From the NCBI RefSeq assembly GCF_900188105.1, contig NZ_FZNP01000002.1, forward strand, positions 835,177 to 899,176: DNA of 64,000 nt, written 5' to 3'. Source of the stretch: Actinomadura mexicana. Its GTDB lineage: Bacteria; Actinomycetota; Actinomycetes; Streptosporangiales; Streptosporangiaceae. Each line of letters starts with the position of its first letter. The first letter of the stretch is position 1. This document shows positions 8,502-16,704 of this stretch, one piece after another. The notes beneath the pieces were generated by a model that ran no database searches, had not been told where the DNA came from, and saw nothing but the letters and a program-made list of their open reading frames with translations. The position numbers were made by a program, and so were the translations under genes.

Positions 8502-8719
8502 GGTGTCCTTCCTTTGTTTGGTTTGTCGCGTGACGTCTGAAGATCGCCACGGGGAGTACCGTACACCGATTAGGCGGATTCACAACAGGCCTCGCCCTCG
8601 GCGCGCGAAGGGCATTGCGAACCGGCCAGACAGCGCAATTTAGGTAGAATCGGACTTTGTTCTCGCAAAGTGCCCTGGGCAGGAAAAGGCCATCCATTCC
8701 GTGAACGAGAAGCGGCCTG

Positions 8720-8850
8720 GAGAAGGGTCCGCTGGGCGCGGGTAGTTTCGCCACCACGAGCTCGTAGGAGTGGTCGACCAGCTCCCCATCTCCTCGCCGG
8801 GCACCGAGCCGTCGAGGGGCGTGGTCGCCGCCACCGGCTTCATCCCGGTA
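8720..8850 (-). pseudogene. Remnant of an MmcQ/YjbR-family gene
   Basis: Two minus-strand frames joined near 8785 read TTPLDGSVPGEE followed by GELVDHSYELVVAKLP. This is the characteristic C-terminal end of MmcQ/YjbR-like DNA-binding proteins (LVDxSYxLVVAKLP). The N-terminal two-thirds are missing and a frameshift separates the blocks. The rest of 8502-9045 shows no other gene. Confidence 0.45.
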
Positions 8851-9045
8851 CCCGCCGGCCGGGCCCGCCGCCCGCCGGCGCCGGCGCCGCCACCGAGGCG
8901 CCCGGTCGATCAGGTCGCCGCGCAGGCCCTCGGGCAGCGTGCGGCCCTGCCCGGTCACGCGGAGGCAATGACCTGACCAAACCCGTAACGAGGGGCACTC
9001 GCGGCGCCACCGGCGGGTACTCCGGCTACGAGCCGCGATCGGGGG

Positions 9046-10056
9046 GTGGAGGCGGTGCGCATCCGAGGACCCGTCGCCCCCATGGCCGCGACCGCCGTCG
9101 ACCGCATCCCGCAGGAAAGGGCCTGCTCAGGCGGCTGCCGCTACGAACCGAAATTCGACGGATTCCGCTGCGTCGCCCGCGTGAGCGAGGAAGGCGGTGT
9201 ACAGCTCTGGTCACGCCGCCTCAAGCGCCTGGACGCGGCCTTTCCGGAAATCGTCTCTGCCGTCTCCGGAACCCTTCCGCCCGGCACGGTCGTGGACGGC
9301 GAGATCGTCCGCTGGGGAGGCGACGGCCGTCTGGACTTCGCCGCCCTCCAACGCCGCCACGTCACACGCCGCACCGGCTCCCCGATCACTGAGCCGTGCC
9401 ACTACGTCGTCTTCGACGTCCTGGAGACCGGCGGGACGGACTACCGCTCCGCCCCCCTCTCCTCCCGCCGGGCCGAACTGGAGCGCCTCCTGCACGACCT
9501 TCCCGGCACGTCCCGCATCGTCCTCTGCCCGCAACTGCGCGACGTGGGCGAAGCCCGCCTGTGGTTCGAGATCCTCGTCGCGCAGGGCATCGAGGGCCTG
9601 GTCGTGAAGGCCGCGGACGGCACCTACAAGGAGGGGAAGCGCGGCTGGTGGAAGGTGAAGCACCGCACCACGACCGAGGCGATCATCGGCGGGGTGACCG
9701 GCACCCTCGAACAGCCGCAGGACCTGCTCCTGGGCAGGTACACCACCGCCGGGAGGCTGCGAGTGGTCGCCCGCACCACACCGCTCGACCCTCGGGCGCG
9801 CACGGCGCTGACCGGCGCCCTGTCCCGTGCGGGCGCGGACCACCCCTGGCCGGAGCCCCTGCCCGCAGGCTGGGCCGGCGGCCTCCCCGCCACCAGGGAG
9901 CCGATCCACTACACCCGCGTGACACCGGACACTGTCGCGGAAATCAGCGTGGACGCCGCAGTGGAACACGGCCGCTGGCGCCACCCCGCCCGCTTCGTCC
10001 GACTGAGAACCGATCTGACCTCTGACGACGTCCCCCAAGACCTGAACCTGACCTGA
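9046..10056 (+). CDS. ATP-dependent DNA ligase (LigC-like)
   Basis: 336 residues. The adenylation domain contains the nucleotidyl-lysine motif I (YEPKFDGFRCVA), motif III (TVVDGEIVRW), motif IIIa (HYVVFDVLE), motif IV (GIEGLVVKAADG) and motif V (WWKVKHR). An OB-fold domain begins at about residue 215. This is the minimal LigC type linked to bacterial repair and end joining. No Ku, polymerase or primase gene is nearby. The start is a GTG at 9046; an ATG at 9082 is an alternative that would shorten the poorly conserved N-terminus. Confidence 0.9.
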   Translation: MEAVRIRGPVAPMAATAVDRIPQERACSGGCRYEPKFDGFRCVARVSEEGGVQLWSRRLKRLDAAFPEIVSAVSGTLPPGTVVDGEIVRWGGDGRLDFAALQRRHVTRRTGSPITEPCHYVVFDVLETGGTDYRSAPLSSRRAELERLLHDLPGTSRIVLCPQLRDVGEARLWFEILVAQGIEGLVVKAADGTYKEGKRGWWKVKHRTTTEAIIGGVTGTLEQPQDLLLGRYTTAGRLRVVARTTPLDPRARTALTGALSRAGADHPWPEPLPAGWAGGLPATREPIHYTRVTPDTVAEISVDAAVEHGRWRHPARFVRLRTDLTSDDVPQDLNLT

Positions 10057-10091
10057 CCTCGAAAGGCTCGACGGCCGTGCTGCCGGCCCGG

Positions 10092-10682
10092 TCAGGCGGT
10101 CCTGGCGGGACGGCCGAGTCCGGCGAGATGGAAGGCGATGATCTCGCGCATCCGCGCCGGGGTGGTCACGTGGGGGTGGGTCGCGGCGTGGACGGCCAGG
10201 CCGTCGACAAGCGCGTGCAGCCGGTCGGTCTCGTACTCCACGGCGGGTTCGGGAACGTCCAGGGAGCGTGCGAGGGAGCGGCAGCCCTCGCGCAGGAGGT
10301 CGTACCCTTCGCTCTGCAGGGCCCGCAGCTTCGGATCGACCATCGCGCGGGCGGTGAAGGCCAGCCATACCCGGTTCTCGACGGCCCGCTCCTCGTCCAT
10401 CGGCAGCAGTTCGGCCAGGACCAGCTCGGCGCGGCGACGCGGATCGGGCTCGGGGGGAAGCGCCGCCATCCGCTGCTCGATCCGCTCGATGATCGCGCGC
10501 AGGGTGAACGCCAGCAGCTCGGACTGCGTGGCGAAGTAGTGCCGCAGCGAACCCATCGACAGCCCGGCCTCGCTCGCCACGTTGCGGACCGAGGCCCGGT
10601 CCAGCCCGTCGCGCAGGATCACCCGCCACACCGCCGCCGCCACGTCCCGGCGCCGTTGCTCACCGTCCACCACTCGAGGCAT
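10092..10682 (-). CDS. TetR/AcrR-family regulator
   Basis: 196 residues. The N-terminal helix-turn-helix (ASVRNVASEAGLSMGSLRHYFATQ) is followed by a helical ligand domain with a BetI-like C-terminus. It is divergent from the membrane protein at 10764. The 80 bp between them contain two near-identical palindromes, the expected arrangement for autoregulation plus control of the neighbour. Confidence 0.92.
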   Translation of the reverse strand: MPRVVDGEQRRRDVAAAVWRVILRDGLDRASVRNVASEAGLSMGSLRHYFATQSELLAFTLRAIIERIEQRMAALPPEPDPRRRAELVLAELLPMDEERAVENRVWLAFTARAMVDPKLRALQSEGYDLLREGCRSLARSLDVPEPAVEYETDRLHALVDGLAVHAATHPHVTTPARMREIIAFHLAGLGRPARTA

Positions 10683-10690
10683 CCCCTATT

Positions 10691-10740
10691 AGTAGCACAG
10701 TCGTGCTACTATCCGCCGGAAGTAGCACAGTTGTACTACT
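10691..10740. promoter_or_regulatory. Two palindromic TetR operators
   Basis: Two 20-bp dyads, agtagcacagtcgtgctact (10691-10710) and agtagcacagttgtactact (10721-10740), are centred 30 bp apart (about three helical turns). They share the half site agtagcac. Their position between the divergent TetR gene and the membrane-protein gene makes them the likely binding sites. Confidence 0.8.
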
Positions 10741-10763
10741 AAGCCTCGAACGGAGACCTGCCG

Positions 10764-11819
10764 ATGCGCCTTGAGCAACCCGCGCGACGTCCGTCCGGCA
10801 CCGGCCCGCAGTCAGGCGGCGGCACGGTCCGATCGCTCCTCCGCAATCGCGCCGTATGGGCGGCCGTGCTGGGATGGGTGTCGGCGAACGCGCTGATCCT
10901 GGTCCTGGCCGACCGGAGACTCCCGCTCGACCTGCACGACGCCGCGGAGCGCACCACGTCCGCCCATCTGGTGGACCTCGACCTCCGGCTCGCCGAGGTC
11001 TTCGCCATCATGGCCCTGGTCTTCCTCCTCACCCGGCGCCGGCCCAGGCCCGACCTGGCGGCCCGCGCCCCCGAGCGCGCCACCGCGCTCCGTGAGACCC
11101 TGCTCCTCACCGCCTACGGCGCCGGCGGGCTCGCCTTCGGGTTCGCGGTGGGGCGGGCGTTCGGTTGGCACCCGTTCGGCCTGCACCTGGCCGGCTCGAT
11201 GAGCGAGTCGAACGACCACGTCACGCGGGCCGAGGCGATCGCCTGGGCCGGTTACAACCTGGTGGTCTTCGCGATCGTCCCGCTGGTGTACTTCCGGCGC
11301 CGCTACTCCGCCCGGGAGCTCGGCCTGGTCTCCGCCGACCGGCGCGGCGACTTCGGCCTGATCGTCGTCGTGCTCCTGGTCGAGGCGGCCGTGCAGACCG
11401 CCGCGCTGCGACCGGAGATCTTCGGCCTCGGCGCCCGGCAGTTGCTGCTGGGCGCGCCGCTCACCTTCGTCCTCTACATGGCGGGCACGGTCCTGCCGAC
11501 GATGGTCTTCGTCTACGCGATCCTGATCCCCCGCTTCGTCAAGCTGACCGGCTCGATCGCGACCACCGTGATCTTCGGCGGCCTGGCCTACGCGGCGTTG
11601 CACGTGTGGGACTCCTGGGCGGAGTACGGCTCCCCCGGGGAGGCGGCCATCTCGATCGCCTTCCTGCTGCTCACCTACTTCGGTCCCGGCATGGTGAAGG
11701 CATGGCTGACCGTGCGCACCGGCAACGCGTGGGTGCACGTCTGGGCCTACCACGCCCTGGCGCCCCACACCCTGGTCGATACCCCGCACGTCGCGCACAC
11801 CTTCGGCATCCACCGGTGA
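10764..11819 (+). CDS. Multi-pass membrane protein resembling CPBP intramembrane proteases but lacking the Glu pair
   Basis: 351 residues with about eight hydrophobic segments. The block YFRRRYSARELGLV, the segment VIFGGLAYAALHVWD and the terminal NAWVHVWAYHAL recall CPBP (Abi/CAAX-type) proteins. The position of their catalytic EExxxR motif instead reads TVLPTMVFVYAILIPRF, without acidic residues. If homologous, it is probably a non-catalytic relative. The start ATG has ggagac 8 bp upstream. Expression is probably controlled by the divergent TetR through the two palindromes. Confidence 0.75.
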   Translation: MRLEQPARRPSGTGPQSGGGTVRSLLRNRAVWAAVLGWVSANALILVLADRRLPLDLHDAAERTTSAHLVDLDLRLAEVFAIMALVFLLTRRRPRPDLAARAPERATALRETLLLTAYGAGGLAFGFAVGRAFGWHPFGLHLAGSMSESNDHVTRAEAIAWAGYNLVVFAIVPLVYFRRRYSARELGLVSADRRGDFGLIVVVLLVEAAVQTAALRPEIFGLGARQLLLGAPLTFVLYMAGTVLPTMVFVYAILIPRFVKLTGSIATTVIFGGLAYAALHVWDSWAEYGSPGEAAISIAFLLLTYFGPGMVKAWLTVRTGNAWVHVWAYHALAPHTLVDTPHVAHTFGIHR

Positions 11820-11880
11820 CCGGGACGGGGACAGCAGATGGAGGGGCAAGTGCCCGGGCTGTGGGCGGTCGGGGCGGAGC

Positions 11881-11906
11881 CGGGCGCCGTTCGGGGACGG
11901 CGCCCG
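11881..11906. terminator. Bidirectional hairpin terminator
   Basis: Perfect 10-bp stem cgggcgccgt / acggcgcccg with a 6-nt loop, between the convergent ends of the membrane-protein gene (11819) and the DUF4185 gene (11915). Confidence 0.75.
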
Positions 11907-11914
11907 GTCCCGGC

Positions 11915-13081
11915 TCAGGAGAGCATGTTGATCTTGTACTGCATGATCCGGTAGTTCTTCGGGTCGAACCACTGGCTGACGATGATGTGGAAGTTGCCGA
12001 ACGTCGAGCCGGGGACGACGAAGCCGCCGTAGGGGCTGGCGACGAGGTTGGCCGCCTCCGCCCCGGGAGCGGACGGCAGGATCATCGTCTGCTCCAGCGT
12101 CCTGGTCAGGTCCGAGGTCGGGAGCGGGTAGACCATCGCCCGGATCGACAGCGCGTTCATGTTCAGCCAGGTGAGGACGTACTTGCCGTCCATGGCGCGG
12201 AAGCAGATCTCGCCCCACTTGCGGACACCGAAGACCGTCGTCGGAGGCGCCCCCCAGTGCCAGCCGCCGTCCGCGTACCCCCACGGCTCGTAGGCGCCCG
12301 GGTCGCCGAGCCTCTCCTTGCGGACCCGGTGGAGCAGCATCCCCGAGTCCCGCTCGCGGTTGAAGACCGTCGACAGGACGTAGCACCATCCGTCGTCGGC
12401 CACCGCGTAGGTCTTCTGCTGGAACTGGCCGCCGTGCAGGTCACCCGGCCACTGGCACAGGTACTCCCACGTCTCGCCGTTGTCGGTGGAGCGCCAGAAG
12501 TCGGTGTGGTGGGTGTCGTAGATGACGCCGCGCATGAGGTGCATGTACATGACGCCGTCCACGACGAACGCGTCGGACGGGATGGCCGTCGTGGCCTTGT
12601 CGCCGACCGGGTTGTGCGGCTCGTCGACCATGGCCCGGGCGTGGCCTCCGCCGACGCTTCCGTCGATGCGCAGGTTGTTCACGTCGCCGTTGCTGGAACG
12701 CAGACCCACCGGGGCGCGCCAGTCGTCGGCGGGCTCGCCCGGGTTCGGCACGTGGTCGCCGTTGAAGGTGTCGCCGCAGACGAACAGCATGCTGCCGTTC
12801 GGGCACCGCACGGGGATGCCGAGGTCGGTCCAGGGCGAGGCGAACGGGCCGGTCTCGATCGGGCCGCTCAGATTCTTGATCTTGGTCGCGAGGGTCGGGC
12901 TGGACGGGTCGCCGGGCCCGCCGGCCGTCATCACCGTCGCTCGCCGCCCATCCTGGCTGAACCCGACCCACCCCGCACCGACGGCCCCCGCGCCGAGGGC
13001 GGCGCCGGCACCCATCCTGAGGAGCTTGCGGCGGGAGAGACCGCTGGTGGCCGTGCCCTTGTCGTCCGATGGACGTGTCAT
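11915..13081 (-). CDS. Tat-exported DUF4185-domain protein
   Basis: 388 residues from the ATG at 13081. That start was preferred over one at 13114 because gaaagg lies upstream and it leaves a normal Tat signal (LSRRKLLRMGAGAALGAGAVG). The mature part (TPSDLGIPVRCPNGSM-like start, FVCGDTFNGDHV, FWRSTDNGETWEYL) matches DUF4185, a sialidase-like five-bladed propeller found in secreted actinobacterial proteins. The ligand or substrate is unknown. Tat export implies that it folds in the cytoplasm. Confidence 0.82.
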   Translation of the reverse strand: MTRPSDDKGTATSGLSRRKLLRMGAGAALGAGAVGAGWVGFSQDGRRATVMTAGGPGDPSSPTLATKIKNLSGPIETGPFASPWTDLGIPVRCPNGSMLFVCGDTFNGDHVPNPGEPADDWRAPVGLRSSNGDVNNLRIDGSVGGGHARAMVDEPHNPVGDKATTAIPSDAFVVDGVMYMHLMRGVIYDTHHTDFWRSTDNGETWEYLCQWPGDLHGGQFQQKTYAVADDGWCYVLSTVFNRERDSGMLLHRVRKERLGDPGAYEPWGYADGGWHWGAPPTTVFGVRKWGEICFRAMDGKYVLTWLNMNALSIRAMVYPLPTSDLTRTLEQTMILPSAPGAEAANLVASPYGGFVVPGSTFGNFHIIVSQWFDPKNYRIMQYKINMLS

Positions 13082-13114
13082 CTGGCGATGCCTTTCAGAT
13101 CGACTTTCGTGCAC

Positions 13115-13452
13115 TGGAGATGCCCTCGGCGCCGCAGCCCTTGGCGAGGGTCGGTGGACCCAGGTCGTCCGGCGGCAGCTCAGAAGAACATCAGTGTCTG
13201 TCTTAGCGTAGAGCGGGAGAGAGTCGCCAGGGAATCACGTTCAGTGATCCGGATTCTCCGCACCGCGGCACGCGCCGGCCGCGCATGGGCGAACCTCCAC
13301 CGGGCCCGGCGCTTCGCCAAGGCCTGAACCTGGAGCGACCGGTCGCGAGCGGGGCCGGACGCTCACGCCCCAGGAGTCTGGTGCCCGTTCCCCGGCAGGT
13401 CGGGGAACGCCCGGCCTGCCGGTGACGAGTCCTCCTTGACGGACGTAGGGGA
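13115..13452. other. Gene-free stretch
   Basis: Upstream region of the DUF4185 gene and downstream region of the cutinase-like gene. Apart from the terminator hairpin at 13386-13409 I see no coding signal. The short frames here have shadow-type composition. Confidence 0.6.
13386..13409 (-). terminator. Hairpin terminator of the cutinase/serine-hydrolase operon
   Basis: Stem cgttccccg / cggggaacg with a 6-nt loop, 44 bp beyond the stop at 13453. A competing ccggcagg / cctgccgg pairing overlaps it. Confidence 0.6.
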
Positions 13453-15339
13453 TCAGGCGGTCTCGATGCGCTGGGCGAGCCAGTTCTCAAGGACCTCCAG
13501 CGCCGGGCGCCCGCTGCCGTCGACGGGGGCGGAGCCGTACATCACGTGCCGCTGCGTGCCGTAGAAGACCGCCGCGTCGAGGCCCTCCTTGACCAGGTTG
13601 CTCGGGTTGAGCCTGGTCTTCAGCAACCCGTCGAGCGTGCCCTTGGGCAGCGGCACGCCGGCGACGTCCAGACCGTGCTCGGTCAGGTCGGTGACCTGGG
13701 GGACCAGGGAGAGGAGATCGACGCCGTAGAAGGCGTTGAGCGACTTGACCGGGTCGGCCGGGTCGATGGTCGGAGGGCGCTTCGGGTCGAAGTCGTCCAG
13801 CTTGTTCTGGATGGCGCGCAGGTCGCGGGTGATCCGGACCCAGTCGACGCGGTCCAGGACGGCCAGGGCCTCCCCGACGGCGCGCTCGGGGGAGCCGGGC
13901 GGCCACATGGCCAGCAGTGCGGCGAGGGGGGTGAGGTCGACCCGGTTGGCCGTCTCGGCCAGCGGCATCAGCCGGTCCTCGATCGCGACCAGTGAGCGGT
14001 ACACCCCCCGCGTGTCGCCCCGCTGGGCGTACGCGGGGACGGCCCGCGCGGCGCGCTGGATGCCGCGGTAGTCGATCCTGCTGATCCCGCCGATGACGTT
14101 GCTCGCCTGGGCCAGCAGCGCGACGGGCTGGAGCCCCTGGATGACCTTGGTGACCTTGGCCACCTGGTCGGAGGGCAGCCCGGTCAGCGGCGCGGCCTTG
14201 GCGGCGGCGGCGAGTGCGGCCCGCGCCAGCGCGGCCGTGTCCCCCGCCTTCGCGGCGGCCTGCACCGCGTCGAGTTCGGTGGCGAGTCCCACCAGGTCGG
14301 TGTTGGACAGCGCCTGGAGCACCTGGCCCGCGATGTGGTTCTGCGAGCCGGGAGGGGAGTTCAGCAGCGTGTTCACCAGGACGGGGTTGGCGACCGTGCG
14401 GGTGAGCGCCTGCAGCGGGCCGACGAGTCTCGCCAGATCGCCGGCGGTGCGGGCCGCCCCGGTGGTGTCCTTGCCGCGCGCCTGCCCGGTCAGCGTCTTC
14501 AGGCCGGTGGGGACGGCGGTGAGGTCGGCCGGCCTGCCGTTGGCGGTGCCGAGGTCGGTGGAGAGCTCGCGCTCGGCCGAGCCCTGGAGGTTGGCGATGC
14601 CGACCCGGCTCAGCACGGTGCCGAGGGTGGCGGTGAGCTCGTTCTCCTCCGGCAGGGCGCAGTACAGGTCGCCCTTGAGGCACACGTTCGCGACCCGGCC
14701 GGACAGCTCGCCGAACCCCTGCGGCCGCGGCCCGGCGAGGCCCCTCGTGCCGGGGAGCGGATCGCCGAGGTTCACCTCGCCCCTGGTCCCCCTGCCGGGG
14801 TCGGCCGCGCCTCCGCCCGCGATGTAGGAGGCGGCGGGGACCGGCCCCTGGCCGGCCCCGATCTGGGCGGCGACGTCGCCGTTGACGTCCGCGCCCTGGC
14901 TGAAGCCGAGCCCGGCGAACCGGGTGCCGGGGCAGTCCCGGGCGATGTCCGTCATCGCCTTGCGGGCGGCGTCGATCCCGGTCTGCTTGGAGTCGTTGTA
15001 GGTCTTGCCCTGGTCGAACGCGGTCGCGTTGTAGCCGACCCAGTACGAGGAGATCCGGTCGCCGAACCGCCGTTCCAGCGGTTCGGTGACGCCGCGGAGC
15101 ATGCCGACGGGCGTGTCGGGGTCGGCGGCCGACGTGGTCTCCCAGGTGCCGGGCACGACGATCAGCTTGATCGGTGTGCAGGACATGGCCTCGGACGTCC
15201 GCGCCGCGTTGACCGTCCTGTCGGTGTTCAGCAGCGGCACCGCGGCGGCGGCCGCGACCGCTCCGGCCACCGCGACCGCGATGGCCGGCCTGCGGTAGCG
15301 CCGCCTCATCGGCTTCCTGGCGTGCAGTCCGGAGCTCAT
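13453..15339 (-). CDS. Secreted cutinase-family / PE-PPE-like alpha/beta hydrolase with long C-terminal region
   Basis: 628 residues. An Arg-rich start and a hydrophobic segment (residues about 19-35, IAVAVAGAVAAAAAVPLL) form a signal or anchor. Residues about 45-280 are a cutinase-fold domain: IKLIVVPGTWETT, the nucleophile elbow FAGLGFSQGADV and a Cys pair in VANVCLKGDLYCALP. The last 330 residues are a helical Ala/Leu-rich extension that I do not recognise. It is longer than ordinary cutinases (about 220 residues). The ATGA overlap with the upstream hydrolase (15336-15339) shows translational coupling, suggesting joint action on the envelope or on exogenous esters. Confidence 0.78.
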   Translation of the reverse strand: MSSGLHARKPMRRRYRRPAIAVAVAGAVAAAAAVPLLNTDRTVNAARTSEAMSCTPIKLIVVPGTWETTSAADPDTPVGMLRGVTEPLERRFGDRISSYWVGYNATAFDQGKTYNDSKQTGIDAARKAMTDIARDCPGTRFAGLGFSQGADVNGDVAAQIGAGQGPVPAASYIAGGGAADPGRGTRGEVNLGDPLPGTRGLAGPRPQGFGELSGRVANVCLKGDLYCALPEENELTATLGTVLSRVGIANLQGSAERELSTDLGTANGRPADLTAVPTGLKTLTGQARGKDTTGAARTAGDLARLVGPLQALTRTVANPVLVNTLLNSPPGSQNHIAGQVLQALSNTDLVGLATELDAVQAAAKAGDTAALARAALAAAAKAAPLTGLPSDQVAKVTKVIQGLQPVALLAQASNVIGGISRIDYRGIQRAARAVPAYAQRGDTRGVYRSLVAIEDRLMPLAETANRVDLTPLAALLAMWPPGSPERAVGEALAVLDRVDWVRITRDLRAIQNKLDDFDPKRPPTIDPADPVKSLNAFYGVDLLSLVPQVTDLTEHGLDVAGVPLPKGTLDGLLKTRLNPSNLVKEGLDAAVFYGTQRHVMYGSAPVDGSGRPALEVLENWLAQRIETA

Positions 15340-16511
15340 CGCTTCCCCCTCAGGGCGCAGTAGGAGTCCTGGGCCGTCTTGACGACCGCCGATTCGGCCT
15401 TGCCGGCGATCATGTTGTAGCGGTTGGTGGCCACGACGACCTGGTCCTTGCCGTCCGGGCTCGTGTACCACTGGCTGAAGTAGCCGAGCACGGCGCCGTT
15501 GTGCGACCACGCGGTGCCGCACGGGGTCTTCGCCATGAGCACGCCGAGGCCGTAAGGCTGCTCGGGGGACGCGACCTGCTGCATCTCCCGCTGCTGCGCG
15601 GGGGGAAGCAGGCGGCCGGACGCGAGCGCGCGGGTGAAGTCGGCGAGGTCCTGCTGGGTGGAGACCATGGCGCCCGCCGCGCCGAAAACCTGGACGTTCG
15701 TGAACGAGATGTCCCGGACGGTGAAGTAGCCGTGCAGCCAGTTCCCGTACAGCTTGGGGTCGGCCTCGGGGAACGTGGTGTCGGTGAGGCCGAGCGGCTT
15801 GATGATCCGGTCGCGCACCTCGGCCGCCGGACGGTGCCCGGTCGCGGCCTGGATGATCAATCCGCCGAGGACGTAGTTGGTGTTGGCGTAGTTGAACTTG
15901 GCGCCGGGCGCCGAGAGCGACTTCCTGGACGTGGCGACCTTCACGAGCGCGCGCGGGTCCCACTTCCTGTAGGGGTTGATGTCGGCGAGGTAGGTCCCCG
16001 AGATCCACAGGTCGTCGACGTAGTCGGGGAGCCCGCTGGTGTGGTTGAGCAGCTGCCGGATCGTGATCTTGCGGCCGTCGTTGCCGTTGGCCGCGACCAG
16101 GCCGGGCAGCCACCGGTCCACGGTGTCGTTCATGGACAGCTTGCCCTCGGCCTCCAACTGCAGCAGGACCGTGGCCACGAACGCCTTGGTGTTGCTGGCG
16201 ATGCGGAACTTCGCCTTCGGGTCGGCCGGCACGCGCCGGAACATGTCGCCGTAACCGGACGCGGCGTACTGGGTGGAGCCGCCGCTGCGGGCCATCCCGA
16301 TCACGCCGGGCAGCCTGTGCTCGGACTGGAGCCTGGTCACGCGCTCCTTGAGGACGCCGCCCGCCCGCGCACCGGTGGTGGCCTCGGTCTTCGCGCCGAC
16401 CGAGGCGACCGTGGCCTCCCGGTCCTGGACCCCCACCGTCACCGCCGTCACGGTGGCGGCCGCCGCCGCCAGCGTCGCGCCGGCGCGGACGAGGAACTTC
16501 CGACTTCGCAT
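15336..16511 (-). CDS. Secreted serine hydrolase, class C beta-lactamase / D-Ala-D-Ala carboxypeptidase family
   Basis: 391 residues. A signal peptide starts at MRSRKFLVRAGATLAAAAATV. The catalytic motifs are SxxK in FRIASNTKAFVA (about residue 108), YxN in FNYANTNYVLGG and the HxG variant of the KTG motif in WSHNGAVLGYF. The family covers D-Ala-D-Ala carboxypeptidases, esterases and beta-lactamases; which activity applies cannot be read from sequence. It is the first gene of a two-gene operon with the cutinase-like protein. Confidence 0.9.
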   Translation of the reverse strand: MRSRKFLVRAGATLAAAAATVTAVTVGVQDREATVASVGAKTEATTGARAGGVLKERVTRLQSEHRLPGVIGMARSGGSTQYAASGYGDMFRRVPADPKAKFRIASNTKAFVATVLLQLEAEGKLSMNDTVDRWLPGLVAANGNDGRKITIRQLLNHTSGLPDYVDDLWISGTYLADINPYRKWDPRALVKVATSRKSLSAPGAKFNYANTNYVLGGLIIQAATGHRPAAEVRDRIIKPLGLTDTTFPEADPKLYGNWLHGYFTVRDISFTNVQVFGAAGAMVSTQQDLADFTRALASGRLLPPAQQREMQQVASPEQPYGLGVLMAKTPCGTAWSHNGAVLGYFSQWYTSPDGKDQVVVATNRYNMIAGKAESAVVKTAQDSYCALRGKR

Positions 16512-16640
16512 TCGGTCTCCCAGACAATTCGACGATCGTGTCTGCGACGCTAGTGAGACCCGTTGAAATTACGATGACAAGGGAATATCGAGACCGCGTT
16601 GCCCGGCGTACCGGATGTCATTTCCTGGACCTGGCGAAAA

Positions 16641-16673
16641 CGCGCCGAACGCTTCCGGAGGCCGTTCGGCGCG
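16641..16673 (-). terminator. Hairpin terminator after the AfsR-like gene
   Basis: Perfect 11-bp stem cgcgccgaacg / cgttcggcgcg with an 11-nt loop, 31 bp past the stop at 16705. Confidence 0.7.
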
Positions 16674-16704
16674 CGCTGCCGGAGAAATGGACGGTGAACG
16701 GCGG

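Noticed and set aside
10056..10092. NHEJ operon around the ATP-dependent ligase
   Set aside because: No Ku, polymerase or primase genes in the flanking sequence.
12000..12000. Possible sialidase activity of the DUF4185 protein
   Set aside because: No Asp-box series or catalytic Arg triad could be read, so only the family name is given.
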